Translations under genes and position numbers: made by a program
Source of the DNA: Heterohyrax brucei
Lineage: Eukaryota > Chordata > Mammalia > Hyracoidea > Procaviidae
Assembly: GCA_028571685.1 (NCBI GenBank)
Contig: CM053164.1
Location: forward strand, 42,396,501-42,460,500
DNA length: 64,000 nt
Direction: 5' to 3'
Notes under the pieces: generated by a model
The model's database searches: none
What the model saw: only the letters and a program-made list of their open reading frames with translations
Told to the model about the DNA's origin: nothing
Shown here: piece after piece, positions 21,144-33,325 of the stretch
Layout: each line of letters begins with the position of its first letter
Position numbering within the stretch: the stretch's first letter is position 1

Positions 21144-24100
21144 TGTTTCAATTGGGTCCACTGTGTTATTGCCCATCTTATTTATTATTCAAGTTATTTG
21201 CTTCCTGTCTTGTTTTTGTCAATTTGGCTAATAGTTTATATTGATTTTGTTGATCTTTTCAGGAAGCCAACTTTTGATTTTGTTAGCTCTGTCTCTTGAT
21301 TTTCTATTCAAGAGAATAGAAATTGTTGTTCGCTTAGTTCTGCTCTAATTTTTATTATCCTTTTTACCTCTGGTGCTTGTGGAGTTCTTTTGTGGCTCTT
21401 CTTCTGCTTTTTTTTAGTTGTAGGGTCAATATTTTGATTTGGGCCCTTTCCTTTTTGGGATGTGTACATTTATTGAGATAAATTGACCTCAGAGAAAAAC
21501 TTTTGCTGTGTTCCATAGGTTCTGGTAGGATGTGTTTTCATTCTCATTTGATTCTATGAATTTCTTTATTCTATCCTTCAGTTCTCCTTTTCCCCATAAG
21601 TTTTTGAGCAAGGTGTTGTTCAGTTTCCATGTGTTTGATTTTTTGCCCTTGCCTTTTCTGGTATTGATTGACACTTTTATAGCTTTATGATCTCAGAAGA
21701 TGCTTTGCAATATTTCAGTTCTTTAGATTTTGTTAAGACTTACTTTATGGCCTAATGTGTGGCCTGTTTTGGAGACTGTTGCATATGCATTGGAGAAGAA
21801 GGTTTACTTGTCTGTTGCTGTGTGGAGTGTTTTGTATATGTTTGTGAGATCAAGTTAGTTGATTGTGGCATTTAAAGCTTCTGTGTCTTTATTAAGCTTC
21901 TTTTTTGATGTTCTATCACCAAAAGAGGTGTGTCAAAGTCTCCTACTGCTATTATGGAGCTGTCTATCTCACATTTCAATGCTGTTAGAGTTCCTTTGAT
22001 GTGTTTAGAAGCTCTGTCATTGGTGCTTTAAATATTTAATACGGTTAAGTCTTCCTGGTGTAATGACCATTTAAGTAATAGTGACCTTTCTTGTCCAGTG
22101 TGGTAGATTTTAAAGTCTGTTTTTCTGAAATTAATATTACCACTCTGTTCTTTTTTTGTACTCTGTTAGCTTGACAATTTTCCATCCTTTGAGTTTCAGT
22201 TTGTTTGTGTCTTTAAGCAACATACAGGCAGATTTTTTTTAAAATCCATTCTGCTACTTTTTGTCTCTTGGTGCATTTAACCCATTTACATTCAATGTAA
22301 TTATCGATAGATACGAATTTAGTGCCGCATTTTGGTGACTTTTCTTGTGCATTGGTGAAAGTTTCATTTCATTTCATTTTCTGTGTTGAGTCATTTTTCT
22401 TTATGGGCTTTCTTTTCATTATTTTCATTGTTGATAGTTTTATATCTACTGAGACTTCTAAAGTTTGTTTGTTTCAATGTGTAGGATTGTAAATTTTCTC
22501 TGTGGTTACCTTAATGTTTGCCCCTGTGTTCTAAGTTTAAACCAATCTTTAATTTCTTTGTTTTGCCTTGACTTTTTCACTATCTGAAAGATCTATGAAT
22601 ACATTAATTTGTCCATCTTTAGATATCATGTCATCATTGTTTACATGCCGAGATCTCTGTTTCCTTATTTTTTGTGTTTTGGCTTTGATTTATTTTTGTG
22701 GATTCCATATCCATGTTGATATTTGCATGCTCTGTCCTGCCTTGTGTCATTGAGTGTATATCTGATGTTACTGATTTTCTAATAGCAGAAATTCTGTCAG
22801 TGTTTCTTGTTATTTTGATTTTGATTTTACAAATTCTTTAAATTTCTATTTATCAGGGAATATCCTAATTTTGCTGCTGTATTTGAGTGACAGTTTTGCT
22901 GGGTATATAATTCTTATTTGGGAGTTTTTTCCTTCAATGCTTTGTGTCTTCCCATTGCCTTCTTGTCAGCATGGTGTCCACTGAGTAATCCAAACTCAGA
23001 CTTGATGACTCTCCTTTGTATGTTATTTTTTGTTTAAGCCTAGCTGCTTTTGAAAGCATCTTCTTATCTTTAATCTTAATAGATTTGATTATAAAAGGTC
23101 ATGGTGTCTTTCTTTGGGGATCTACCTTGTGTGGAGTTCGATGAGCATCTTGGATAGATATCTTCTCTCTATTCATGATATTAGGAAAGTTTTCTGTCAG
23201 CATACCTTCAACAATTCTCTCTGTATTTTCTGTTACATCTCCCCCTCACTGATACTCCAATCACTGAAAAATTATTCCTCTTCATAGAGTCCCACACAAG
23301 TCCTAGAGACTTTTCACTGTTTTTGTTTTATCTGATTTTTCTTAAATATACTGGTTTCAGTTTATGTTTAGTCTCACTAATTTTGTATTCCATTGCCTCA
23401 GTTTTTTCCCTTTGACTCTCTGCTGAATCATCTAATTCTGTAATTTTGTTGTTAATCTTCCAAATTTTGGATCATTGCTGCTTAAGTATTTCTTTCAGCT
23501 TGTTTAGTTTTTCATTATGCTCTGCTGCACTTTTGTAAGCTCCTTTCTGATGTCTTGAAGAGCTCTCAACATATTAATCTTTTGTATTCTACATTCATCT
23601 GGAATTTAGTTTATTTTTTGCTTGGAAGTTTTCTGAAGCAATGGTGCTCTGATTGTTTAAATGATTGGAAATTGTCATCTACAAGTCATCAGAAAGTTTT
23701 TGTAATTTATCTGTTTATTGTGTTCTGACATATATGTACGTATTTTCATTTTTTAGTGTCTAAATATTCTGCTAGTTTGAGCTAGACTGATTATTGCAGC
23801 CTTAAAACTTCCAGTGGTCTGTCACCAGATGGTTATAGTTATGAGTGTGCTGAGAAAGGTAGGGTGAGTTTCAAGCTCAGGGGAGCCAGCGGAACTTTTT
23901 TACTTCCTCTCTCTGTTTCCCTCTCCATGTCCAGAAGTCTATCTCAGAGTATACATGTAAGATGTCCTATTTGTGGACCAGGTAGCGCATCTGAGTTTAG
24001 CTCCTGGTGCAGAGCAAAGAAGGGAAAAGGAAGTACTAGGTAAAGGGACAGTAATCAGTGCGTAGGAAAGATTTGAATTTGTAAGAGTTTGCATGAACTC

Positions 24101-24486
24101 AGCTTATGGTGTTCAGGTGTAAGTTCTCTGCATTTCTGTAGGTGGGGCTGCCTGAAGCTCAGCTTCCTTGCTGAGAAAGACATGCTTTATTTATAACACT
24201 GTTGTTCTCTTTGACCATCAGCTGCTATACTACCGTGGTTCCTCTTGGCTGGCTGAAGCGGATCCCTCTGCAGGGTGCAGATTTAAATGTGGCTGAAGAA
24301 GTTGCTTATGGACCTGCTCTCTCCTCCCTATCACCTGACCTGATCTCAGCTTTCTGCCAGACATTCAGGACTCCTAGAATGTTCTATGTAATCCATTCAG
24401 TTGTTTTCATGGCTCTTTGTTGTCAGAGGGATCAGCAAATACATGTAGCTACTTCTCCATCTTAGCCCCACCTTCCTAAGTCCTCT

Positions 24487-24810
24487 GAATTTAGGCAACA
24501 TATCTCATGAGGCATTTGTTTAATAAGTAAGCAGTATCAGTAATTACCTTTCATGTGCCTTGGCAGAAACTACATTCTGCAGAGCCTCAGATTGTTTATG
24601 GCTGTAAATGCAGCAGTATTTAGCAACTAAAGCACAAAATGTCCTTGGGAGACTAGCAATGAGTCTAATGTGATTCTATCACATCAGACAGAATTTTAGA
24701 CATTTCTCTAGTTGTTGGCTTGACTTGGCTAGTTGTAATATTTCTTATATCTAGAAAGTAGAACCATAAAACATCAGCAATATTCCCACATAAAAAGACA
24801 TAATAATTCT
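24487..24810 (-). pseudogene. ERV env remnant, 5' portion, continued from 6240
   Basis: This DNA joins 6240 if the old L1 and its target duplication are removed. On the minus strand a Met at about 24798 begins a hydrophobic stretch like a signal peptide, followed by a stop-broken frame with an NIT site. This is what an env N-terminus should look like at this distance from the TM anchor, but the similarity is weak. The call rests mainly on position and orientation. Confidence 0.4.
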
Positions 24811-25360
24811 TTTGTTTACTTGGTCTTACCTAGGTAATTTCTGTTCCCTGTGATTCTGGATCAGCTGCAGTTTGTGAACCTATCAGCTTCTACAAAAGAG
24901 TTCTGGAAATCTTGATTCAGTCTGGTCACAGTCTTTTTCACAAGTTTAATTTAATTCATCTTTTTGTTGAGGTATTTTTGTCAAACAGTTTCAGCAAAAT
25001 AAAAACTTACCTGCAAACAACAAAGCTTAGTAGGGCTATGATTAATTTATAAAAATTATACTCTTAAAAGTGAAAGACCTGATAGAAAGTAATTACAAAA
25101 GTAATGCAAAGCCCAATAAACTCAGTTAAAAACTTTAGACAAAAATATCTCTAAGTATAGTGATTTACCTTATTTTGAAAGAGATTCAAGTATAATATAT
25201 AATAGTCTTGAAACATAATACCATTTAGTCAGGATATACCAAGAATATACCAAGGTTATCAAATCTCTAAATATCTAATGTTAAATGAAGAGAAAAACCT
25301 GCAACTAAATTAGCAATTAAAAAAAATGAGTAAAGCTATGACATAGTATTACTCATCTAG
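24811..25360. other. Unassigned AT-rich DNA
   Basis: Where gag-pol would be expected for the env-bearing ERV, I see only AT-rich sequence with no RT, integrase or protease motif in any frame. Confidence 0.5.
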
Positions 25361-25534
25361 GGTCCTGGTGGTGCAGAGGTTAAGAGCTACAGTGGCTAAC
25401 CCAATGGTCATCAGTTTGAATCTATCAGCTGCTCCTTGAAAACCCCATGGAGGGAGTTTTGCTCTGTCTTATTGTGTCAGTATGAGTCAGAATCAACTTC
25501 ATGGCATTGGGTAGTATGCATTTGTCATGTAGTA
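25361..25534 (+). mobile_element. AfroSINE, near full length
   Basis: The copy starts with gggtcctggtggtgcagagg, giving a pol III A-box-like tggtgcagagg, and has a B-box-like cagtttgaatc near 25412. The body ggaaaccc-type block and tail tatgagtcagaatcaacttc follow. Flanks gacatagtatt and gtcatgtagtat are a probable decayed TSD. It is a SINE of the afrotherian lineage, mobilised in trans. Confidence 0.9.
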
Positions 25535-25819
25535 TCAGGGAGCAACATAAGAAGAAATGCCTATAAATTTTACCCCAAAGAGAATGAGGCACTTCTGTTG
25601 ATTTTTGGACAACACATTTAATGTTAATTTACACCATATTAAATAAGCCTTTTTAGCATTTTTCTCTAAAAATTGTTTTTGTGTGTGTGGTTTTTCATGA
25701 AGTTTCAAAGTTGTCATGATTCTATTATATACATCAGATATATGACATGAGAGGCTGAACTTGAGATGGCCACAGCTGGAGAGCATGGCAGTGGCTGACA
25801 GCTGGGTGCAACACTGCTG

Positions 25820-26540
25820 TTCTTCCCTCTCTTCTCTGAGTGCATGGAGGCTAAGTTCTGGGGTAATACCCTGAATGAGAAGCAGGATTGTACATGTGTG
25901 CCTTGAGCTTTTCTCCCAGTCACAGAGAAGGGAACAAAGAGAGTACAGAAGAAAACTTCTACTGACTCTCCTGAGTTGTGGTCCAGAGACCCAGGCAAAT
26001 TCTAGCAATCATCTCAGGCTAAGTGCTTGTGATTTCTCAGGGCGCAATCCTCTCCTACATGCTGAATTCTCTTCCTATCCCCAGCTTTCCCATCTACATT
26101 CTCTGCTCTACACCAGAGGCTAAATTCCAGTGTACCTAGGAAGAAGTAGAACATTTTACTTGTGTGTCCTGACCTTTTCTCCTCGACTCAGAGAGGGAAA
26201 CAAAAGCAGGGGCAGAAGACAAGTTCCACTGGATCCTCTTAGCTACTGATTGCTATACCTACAAACTCACAGAAAAAGTTCAACTTCTGTGACTCAAACT
26301 TTTCCTGTGCACTTACTATACTCCCAATACCCAGCCTTTCTCACCTCCATTCTCTACTCTAGAGTAGGTTCTCAATTCTAGACCACTATTGGGCCTGTAG
26401 TGGGCTATTTTATGTGTGTTCCTGGAGCTTTCCTCCCAGGCCTGGGGAGGGAAACAAAGGAAGAACTGGAAGATGAGTTCTACTGGTTCTCTTGAGCAGC
26501 AATTCCTATGACATTTCTCAGTGCAGTCATTACTCCAACC
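25820..26540 (+). promoter_or_regulatory. Tandem LINE-1 5'UTR monomers, about 260-bp period
   Basis: A block cttttctcccagtcacagag..gggaacaaa recurs in related form at about 25908, 26174 and 26428, spacing 266 and 254 bp. Each is followed by acttctactg..ctc and preceded by an aggctaa..ttc segment. About 2.7 units are present and are clearly diverged. The wording differs from the monomers at 15420-15971, so this is a different promoter type. Promoter function is inferred from position. Confidence 0.75.
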
Positions 26541-28453
26541 ACTGAGTGAATGGACATCAGAATTACTAAGGCTGCAATAAGCACTCTAGCTCAAGGGACT
26601 CTGTTATTTGGACAGTCAAAATCAAATTTATATATATATATATGTATAAGTTAGATTGCAATAACCTAACGATTAAATGACAACGGCTTTCTGATGGCTT
26701 GGGGGTAACAATCAATCTCCAACAATTTAGAGAAGCAGACCACCAAGGCTCCAGAAAATTACCAAAATAAAGAATCAAAAACTTTCCCAGATGAAGAAGC
26801 CTTCCTGAAATTGTTGGAAGTAGACTACAAAAGAATTATGTGTAGAGCCCTTCTAGATCTTATGATGGAGATTAGACAAAGTGCAGCAGAACAAAAGGAA
26901 AAATTAAACAAGGCTATGTGAATTGCTAGAACAACAATGATCTGCAATTCAGCTGATTAATAATGAAGTCACAAAGTTAGACAATTCCATTGAAAGTCAA
27001 ATGAGCAAGATTAGGAAATGGAATTCAGAATTAGCAAAACTGAAGATAAAGCAGCTGACACCAGCATTCATGAGGAAAAATCAGATAAAAGAATCAAGAA
27101 AAACAAAGACTCATTAAGAGTTACGTGGGACTGTGTTAAGAGGAATAATTTACAAGTGATTAGAGTACCAGAACAGGGAGATATAGCAGAAAACAGAGAG
27201 AATTATTGAAAGGTTGCTGACAGAAAACTTCCTTGTCATCACGAAAGATGAGACGGTATCTATCTAAGATGCTCATCAAACTCCACAAGAGGTAAATTCC
27301 AAAAGAAAGACACCAAGATGTATTATAATCAAGCTAAACAAAATGAAACATACGGAGAGTTCTTAAAGGCAGCTAGGCTTAAACCAAAACTAATTTACAA
27401 AGCAGACTTCTTTAGACTGAGTGCTGATTATTTAGCCAAAGCCACATTGGCAACAAGGCAGTGGGATGACACATCAAACCCTTGAAGGAAAAAAGACCTC
27501 CAAGTAAGAATTACATATCCCGCAAAATTGTCTTTCAAATATGGTGGTGAAATTAGGACATTCTCAGATAAACAGAAGCTTACAGACCTTGCCAAAACTA
27601 AATCCGAAATACAAGAAATACTGAAGTAAGTTCTTCAGTTAGAAAATTAGTAACTTCAGACATATACTCAGGATGAAATGCAGCTCACAGCATCCAGAGT
27701 CCTACTTGGTTAGAGAATTCAATCAAAACTAGAATATTAAAATTAGGCTAACAGATCTTAGTATGTAAAGTATAACATTATTCTAGAAAGATGGATGTAT
27801 TAATGTATTCATAGACCTTTCAAATGGAGAAGAAGTCAAGGAGATACAAAGAAGTTAAAGACTGGTTTAAACTTAGAACACTGAGGGGAGAAGTCGGGTA
27901 GCTGCAAAACAAGCAAACAACACTATACATCAAAACAAGAAACACAATCTAGAAGTCCCAACAAATACAAAATGAACACTGAAAAGGATGAAAAAAACCT
28001 ATAAAGAATATTAAGTGGAATAAAGAGAACTTTCAATATCACACAAATAAAGGCAACAAAATGACAGCATTACATTCATATCTATCAATAATTACATTGT
28101 ATGGAAATGGATTAAACTCCCCAACAAAGAGACAGAGTGTAACAGTTTGGGCCCAAAGCCACTATCTGTTGATAAGTTGCTGACAAGAAACACACCTTAG
28201 ATCCAAAGATACGAACAAACTGTAAATCAAGGGATGGAAAAATATACACCAAGCTAACAACATGCTGAGAAGAGGAGGAGTGGCAATATTAATCTCAGGT
28301 AAAATAGATATTAAAGTAAAATCCGCCATTGTGGACAAGGATGATCACTGTTTATTGCTTAAAGTTTGAATACATAAGGAGGATATAACAATATTAAATA
28401 TTTATATACCCAATATCAGAGCTTCTAAACACATTGAACAAACACTGACAACA

Positions 28454-28848
28454 TTGAAAAGTGAGACAGATCATTCCAGAATAATAGCAGGAGACTTGAA
28501 CACTTCCCTTTCAGTAATGGACAGATCATCCAGAAAAAAGCTCACTAAAGATATGGAAGATCTTATTGCAACAATCAACCAACTAACCCTCATAGACATA
28601 TACAGAACTATTTATTCAACAACAGACAAGTACATTTCTTTTCTACCACACCTGGAATGTTCTCGAGAATAGACTTCATATTAAGTTGTAAAGCAAGTCT
28701 CAACAAAACCAAAACCACTGAGGTATTTCAAAGTATCTTCTCAGACCATAAAGCCATAAAAGTTGAAATCAATAGTGGAAGAAACATGAGTAGAAACTCA
28801 AACACATGGAAACCGAATAACACCTTGCTCAAAAATTCAGAGGTATAG
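28454..28848 (+). pseudogene. LINE-1 ORF2 endonuclease fragment
   Basis: Frame 28454-28672 carries the IIAGDLNTSLSVMDRSSRKK region of the L1 endonuclease domain. An adjacent frame (28657-28848) continues with SDHKAIKVEI, the SDH catalytic-histidine motif. The two overlap in different frames, so there is a frameshift. ORF2 is cut at 28908 by the inserted L1. Confidence 0.8.
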
Positions 28849-29149
28849 CAGAAGTCAAGGAGGCAATAAAGAAATTCATGGAATCAGATAAGAATGAAAA
28901 TACACTCTTTTTTATTGTGATTAAATTAAAATTGCATGCCTGCGTATCTGAAGCTCCTTCTGCTCTCCTTGCCCAGTGGCAGCACACTCTTCATTCTATA
29001 CTTGTCGTATCTTCTTAACAATCTCCTGTGCTCTCCTCTTCACTCTCTCCTCTCCCATCTAGAAAGAGAACCAGTAGGACAGTGTCATGGACTGAATGTG
29101 TTTCCTAAAAAATTTGTAACAATTTGACTGTGCTGTAATTCCTGGTATT

Positions 29150-32100
29150 GTGGCACACGTTGGAATTCCTGCCTCTATGATATCACCCATGGTAGATGAG
29201 TTTCAGCTGAGCTTCCAGACTAACACAGACTAGGAAGAAGGACTCGGCAGTCTATTTCTGAAAGGAATTAGCCAGGGAAAATCTTATGAATAGCAGCCAA
29301 ACGTTGTCAGATATGGTGCTGGAAAGTGAGCCCCCCAGGATGGAAGGCACTCGGAAGATGACTGAAGAACAGCTGCCTCCTCAAAGTAGCTTCAACCTTA
29401 ACAATGTGGATGGAGTGAGGCCTCCAGGATCTTTGTTAGCTGATGTGGCAAGACTCAAAATGAGAAGAAACAGCTGCAAACATCCACTAATAATCGGGAC
29501 ATGGATTGTACGAAGTATGAATTTAGGAAAGCTGGAAATTGTCAAAACCAGAATGGAACGTGTAAACATTGACATCCTAGGCACTAGCAAGCTGAAATGG
29601 ACTAGTTTGGGCCATTTTGAATCTGACGATCATGTACTCTACTACGCTGGGAAAGAAAACTTGAAGAGGAACAATATTCTGTTCATCATCAAAAAGAACA
29701 TTTCAAGATCTGTCCTGAAGTCTTTGATAGGATAATATCCATACACCTACAAGGAAGGCCAGTTAATATGAGTATTATTCCAATTTACATACCAACCACT
29801 AAGGCCAAAGCTGAAGAAATTGAAAAATTTTACCAGCTTCTGCAGTCTGAAATTGGTGGAACAAACAATCAGAATTCATTGATAATTGCTGGTGACTGGA
29901 ATGCAAAAATTGGAAACAAAGAAGAAGGATCGGTAGTTGGAAAATACACCCTCGGTGATAGAAATAATGCTGGAGATCACATGACAGAAATTTGCAAATA
30001 TCTTTTGTAACCAACACAAATGTCAACTGTACACACGGACCTCACCAGATGGAATACACAGTAACCAAATTGACTACACTTGTGGAAAAAAGATGACAGA
30101 AAACCTCCTCCGTATCAGCAGTCTGAACAAGATCAGGTGCTGACTGTGGCACAGATCAGTTGCTTATATTCGAATAGAAATTGAAACTGAAGAAAATTAG
30201 AACAAGTCCATGAGAGCCAAAGCATGACCTTGAGTATATCTCTCCTGAGTTTAAAGACCATCTCAAGAACAGATTTGATGTGTTGATCACTAATGACTGA
30301 GGACCAGATGAATTGTGCAATGACATCAAAGACATCATCCATGAAGAAAGCAAGAGGTCATTAAAAAGGCAGGAAAGAAAAAAAAGACCAAACTGTATGT
30401 CAGAAGAGACTCTGAAAGTTGCTCTTGAACATCAAGCATCTAGAGCAAAAGGAAAGAATGGCAAAGTAAAAGGCCTAAACAGAAGATTTCAGACAGCATC
30501 TTGAGAAGATGAAAGAAAGTATTACAGTGACATGTGCAAAGAGCTGGAAATGGAAAACCGGAAGGGAAGAATACTTTCTGCATTTCTCAAGCTGAAAGAA
30601 CTGAAGAAAAAATTCAAACATCGAGTTGCAGTAGTGAAGGATTCTACAGGGCAACTATTAAATGACTCAGAGAGCATCAACACAAGACGGAAGGAGTCAT
30701 TGTACCAGAAAGAGCCATCTGAAGAGGTAGCATATGATCAGGAACCTACTGAAGGAAGAAGTCGAAGCTTTGTTGAAGGCACTAGGGAAAAACGAGGTTC
30801 CAGGAATTGATGGCATATCAGTTGAGATATTTCAACAAACAGGTGCAGTGGTGGGAGTGTTCACTCATCTATGCCAAGAAATTTGGAGGACCGCTACCTG
30901 GCCAACTGACTGGAAGAGATCCATATTTATGCTCATTCCAAAGAAAAGTGATCCAACTGAATGTGGAAATTACCAAACAATATCGTTGATACCACACACA
31001 AGTAAAATTCTGCTCAAGATCACTCAGAAGTGACTACAACAATATACTGACAAAGAACTGCCAGAAATTCAAGCTGGATTCAGAGAGGATGTGGAACCAG
31101 GGATATTATTGCTGATGTCAGATAGATCTTGGTTGAAAGCAAAGAATACCAGCAAGATGTTTACTTGTGTTTTATTGCCTATGCAAAAGCATTTGACTGT
31201 GTGGATCATACTAAATTATGGCTAATGTGGATTAGGAATTCGAGAACACCTAATTCTGTTCCTAAGGAATCTGAATATAGATCAAGAGGCTGTCATGCAA
31301 ACAGAACAAGGGGATACTGCATAGTTTAAAGTCAGGAAGGGCATGTGTCAGGGTTGTATCCTTTCACCATACCTTTTTAATCTGTATACCGAGCAAATAA
31401 TCTGAGAAGATAGATTATATGAAGAAGAACAAGGCATCAGGATTGGAGGATGACTCATTTACAACCTGTGTTAGACAGATGACACCACCTCACTTGCTGG
31501 AAATGAAGAAGATTTGAGACACTTACTGATGAAGATTAATTCAGTATGGATTGCACCTCAATATCAGGAAAACAAAAATCTCACAATTGGAGCAGTAAGC
31601 AATACTGTCGTAAATGGAGAAAGGGTTGAAGTTGTCAAGGATTTCGTTTTACTTGGATCCACAATCAACGCCCTTGGAAACAGCAGTCAAGAAACCAAAA
31701 GACACACTGTATCTGTGGCAAGGACCTTTTCAAAGTATTCAAAAGTAAAGATGTCACCTTGAAGGCTAAAATGCACCTGACCCAAGCCATGGTAGTTTCA
31801 GTCATATCATATGCATGTGAAAGCTGAGCCATGAACAAAGAAGACAGAAGAAGAATTGATGCCTTTGAATTGTGATGCTGAAGAAGAATATTGAACGTAC
31901 CTTGGACCACCAAAAGAACAAACAGATCTGTTCTGGAAGAAGTACAACCAGAGTGCTCCTTGGAAGCAAAGATGGCAAGACTGTATCTTACATGTTGTCA
32001 GGAAAGATCAGTCCCTGGATAAGGACATCATGCTTGGTAGAGTGGAGGATTAGCAAAAAAGAGGAAGACCCTCGATGAGATGTATTGACACAGTGGCCAA

Positions 32101-32220
32101 CAATGGGCTTAAGCATAAAAACGATCGTGGACATGATGCAAAACCTGGCAGTGTTTTGTTTTGTTGTTCATAGCGTCACTATGAGTCAGAACTGACTCAG
32201 TGGCACCTAACAACAAAAAC
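29150..32220 (+). mobile_element. RTE/BovB-type LINE, nearly complete
   Basis: The 5' part (about 29150-29285) is followed by a coding region with endonuclease then reverse transcriptase, and a 3' tail ending caacaaaaac at 32220. RTE-clade LINEs encode one protein, end in short repeats rather than poly(A), and are known in Afrotheria. The tail atgagtcagaactgactcag matches the AfroSINE tail at 25490-25530. It lies in a MaLR LTR inside an L1 inside another L1, so it is among the latest arrivals here. Confidence 0.88.
29286..32080 (+). pseudogene. RTE ORF2-like endonuclease-reverse transcriptase, inactivated
   Basis: Endonuclease: 29286-29735 (GTWIVRSMN near 29500 and NIDILGTSKLKW near 29570, the family N-terminal motifs) and 29768-30010 with the AGDWNAKIG catalytic stretch. 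Reverse transcriptase: 30734-31033 (PGIDGISVEIFQ, LIPKKSDPTECGNY), 31129-31329 (FIAYAKAFDCVDH). The YADD site near 31470 now reads stop-T-D-D. C-terminal parts lie at 31514-31762 and 31872-32078. At least six frame breaks separate them. Usual length for the family is about 1,000 residues; this copy is dead. Confidence 0.85.
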
Positions 32221-33060
32221 AGCATGATGCTAATAAGTATGGACAGGCAGCAGTTGTGTTGGTACAGCAAGATTCAGTGTGTAAGTTTGTTTTGTGCCTT
32301 GAAGTGATCCCTTGAATTATAAATCAAAAAATCTGGCAGAGATTTGGGAACCTCACCCCATCAAGAAAGCAGCACAAGGAGTAGAGCGCATCCGTTAGAC
32401 CTGAGGTTTCTGTGCCAAAATGCTCCTTGAACAAAGACTGATACAATGCAAAGACTTTCCTCCAGAGCTGATGGAAGGAAAGCCTTCTCCTGGAATGGAC
32501 ACCTTGAATTCGGACTTGTAACCTTCTGGACTATGTAAGAACAAACTTCGCCTTGTTAAAGCTATGCAGTTGTGGTACTTCTGTTAGAGCAGCACAAGCT
32601 GACTGAAACAGACTGCATCCTATATATGCATAGAACCATGACGTACACACACCATATTGTGTCCCCAAGTCCAGTCCATTTTTGTCTGAAGAGTTGACCT
32701 CAGTAGTGTTTTCTGGACAGGGGCAGCAGCAGGTCTAGCGACTGCTCCCAGGGGATCACCCAGGTCATCGGACCAGCAGTTGTGATCTTTTTGTAGATTT
32801 CTTGAGGTGCACCCCTGTTTTACTCATGTTGCCACAGGGACTCAACATTGTGTGCTCTATCATGGCTGTCTTTGGTGGTGGCCAGGCACCATCTGGTTCT
32901 TCTGGTCACATATTGATACAGTCACCCATTCACATGGGTCTTCTGTCTCCTGGGCTCTATTTTTCTCATGTCTTTGTTGATCTCAGTCATCACCTGTTCC
33001 GGATAAGTTGGGACCATTTGGGGTATCTCAGTTGGAAGTTTCCTAGCTTTTAAGATCCTG

Positions 33061-33325
33061 GAGAGATTTGGGAACCTCACACCATCAAGAAAGCAGCACC
33101 TGGAGAAGAGCACATCCTTCAGACCTGAGGTTTCTGTGTCAAAATGCTCCCTAAACAAAGACTGATACAATGCAAGGACTTTCCCCCAGAGCTGACAGAA
33201 GGAAAGTCCTCCTCCGGAATGGATACCTTATATTTGGACTTGTAACCTTCTGGACTGTGCCAGAATAAACTTTGCTTTGTTAAAGCCATCCGCTGTGGTA
33301 TTTCTGTTAGAGCAGCACTAGCTTA
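33061..33325 (+). mobile_element. Second, 5'-truncated MaLR LTR fragment
   Basis: The stretch matches the 3' part of the LTR at about 32339-32600 almost block for block (gatttgggaacctcac, aaagcagcac, cctgaggtttctgtg, cagagctga, ttgttaaagc) with roughly 10% differences. It replaces about ten bases of L1 3'UTR, which reads on from ccaatgtgg. No internal ERV sequence lies between the two copies, only L1 3'UTR. Confidence 0.75.

Larger units (their letters stand above)
6252..24474 (-). mobile_element. Old minus-strand LINE-1, split by several later insertions
   Basis: L1 pieces in consistent minus order: 3'UTR (6252-7351), ORF2 C-terminal part (7890-10014), ORF2 middle (15971-16200), ORF2 (19394-19542), ORF2 endonuclease end, ORF1 and 5'UTR (about 21143-24474). 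Flanks cctcagtccttt (6240-6251) and cctaagtcctct (24475-24486) form a 12-bp target duplication with two differences. The inserts are an LTR (7352-7889), an L1 (10015-15971), a second L1 (16201-19393) and a MaLR (19543-21143). Frames are heavily broken. Its 3'UTR and promoter differ from those of the younger copies, so it is an older subfamily. Confidence 0.85.
29083..32610 (+). mobile_element. MaLR LTR, split by the RTE
   Basis: The LTR begins tgtcatggactgaatgtg at 29083 and breaks off near 29149. It resumes at about 32221 and ends ttctgttagagcag..ctgactgaaaca at 32610. Five-base flanks gacag (29078-29082) and gactg (32611-32615) match at four of five sites. Some LTR sequence is missing at the RTE junction. 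The minus-strand L1 3'UTR continues on either side. Confidence 0.8.

Noticed and set aside
25535-26008. 157-codon minus-strand frame
   Set aside because: It runs antisense across the L1 monomer promoter and flank, with no domain.
26630-26648. TA-repeat as a promoter TATA element
   Set aside because: A simple TA microsatellite downstream of the L1 5'UTR; L1 promoters here do not rely on it.
29150-32220. Active RTE
   Set aside because: The YADD site reads stop-T-D-D and at least six frame breaks are present.
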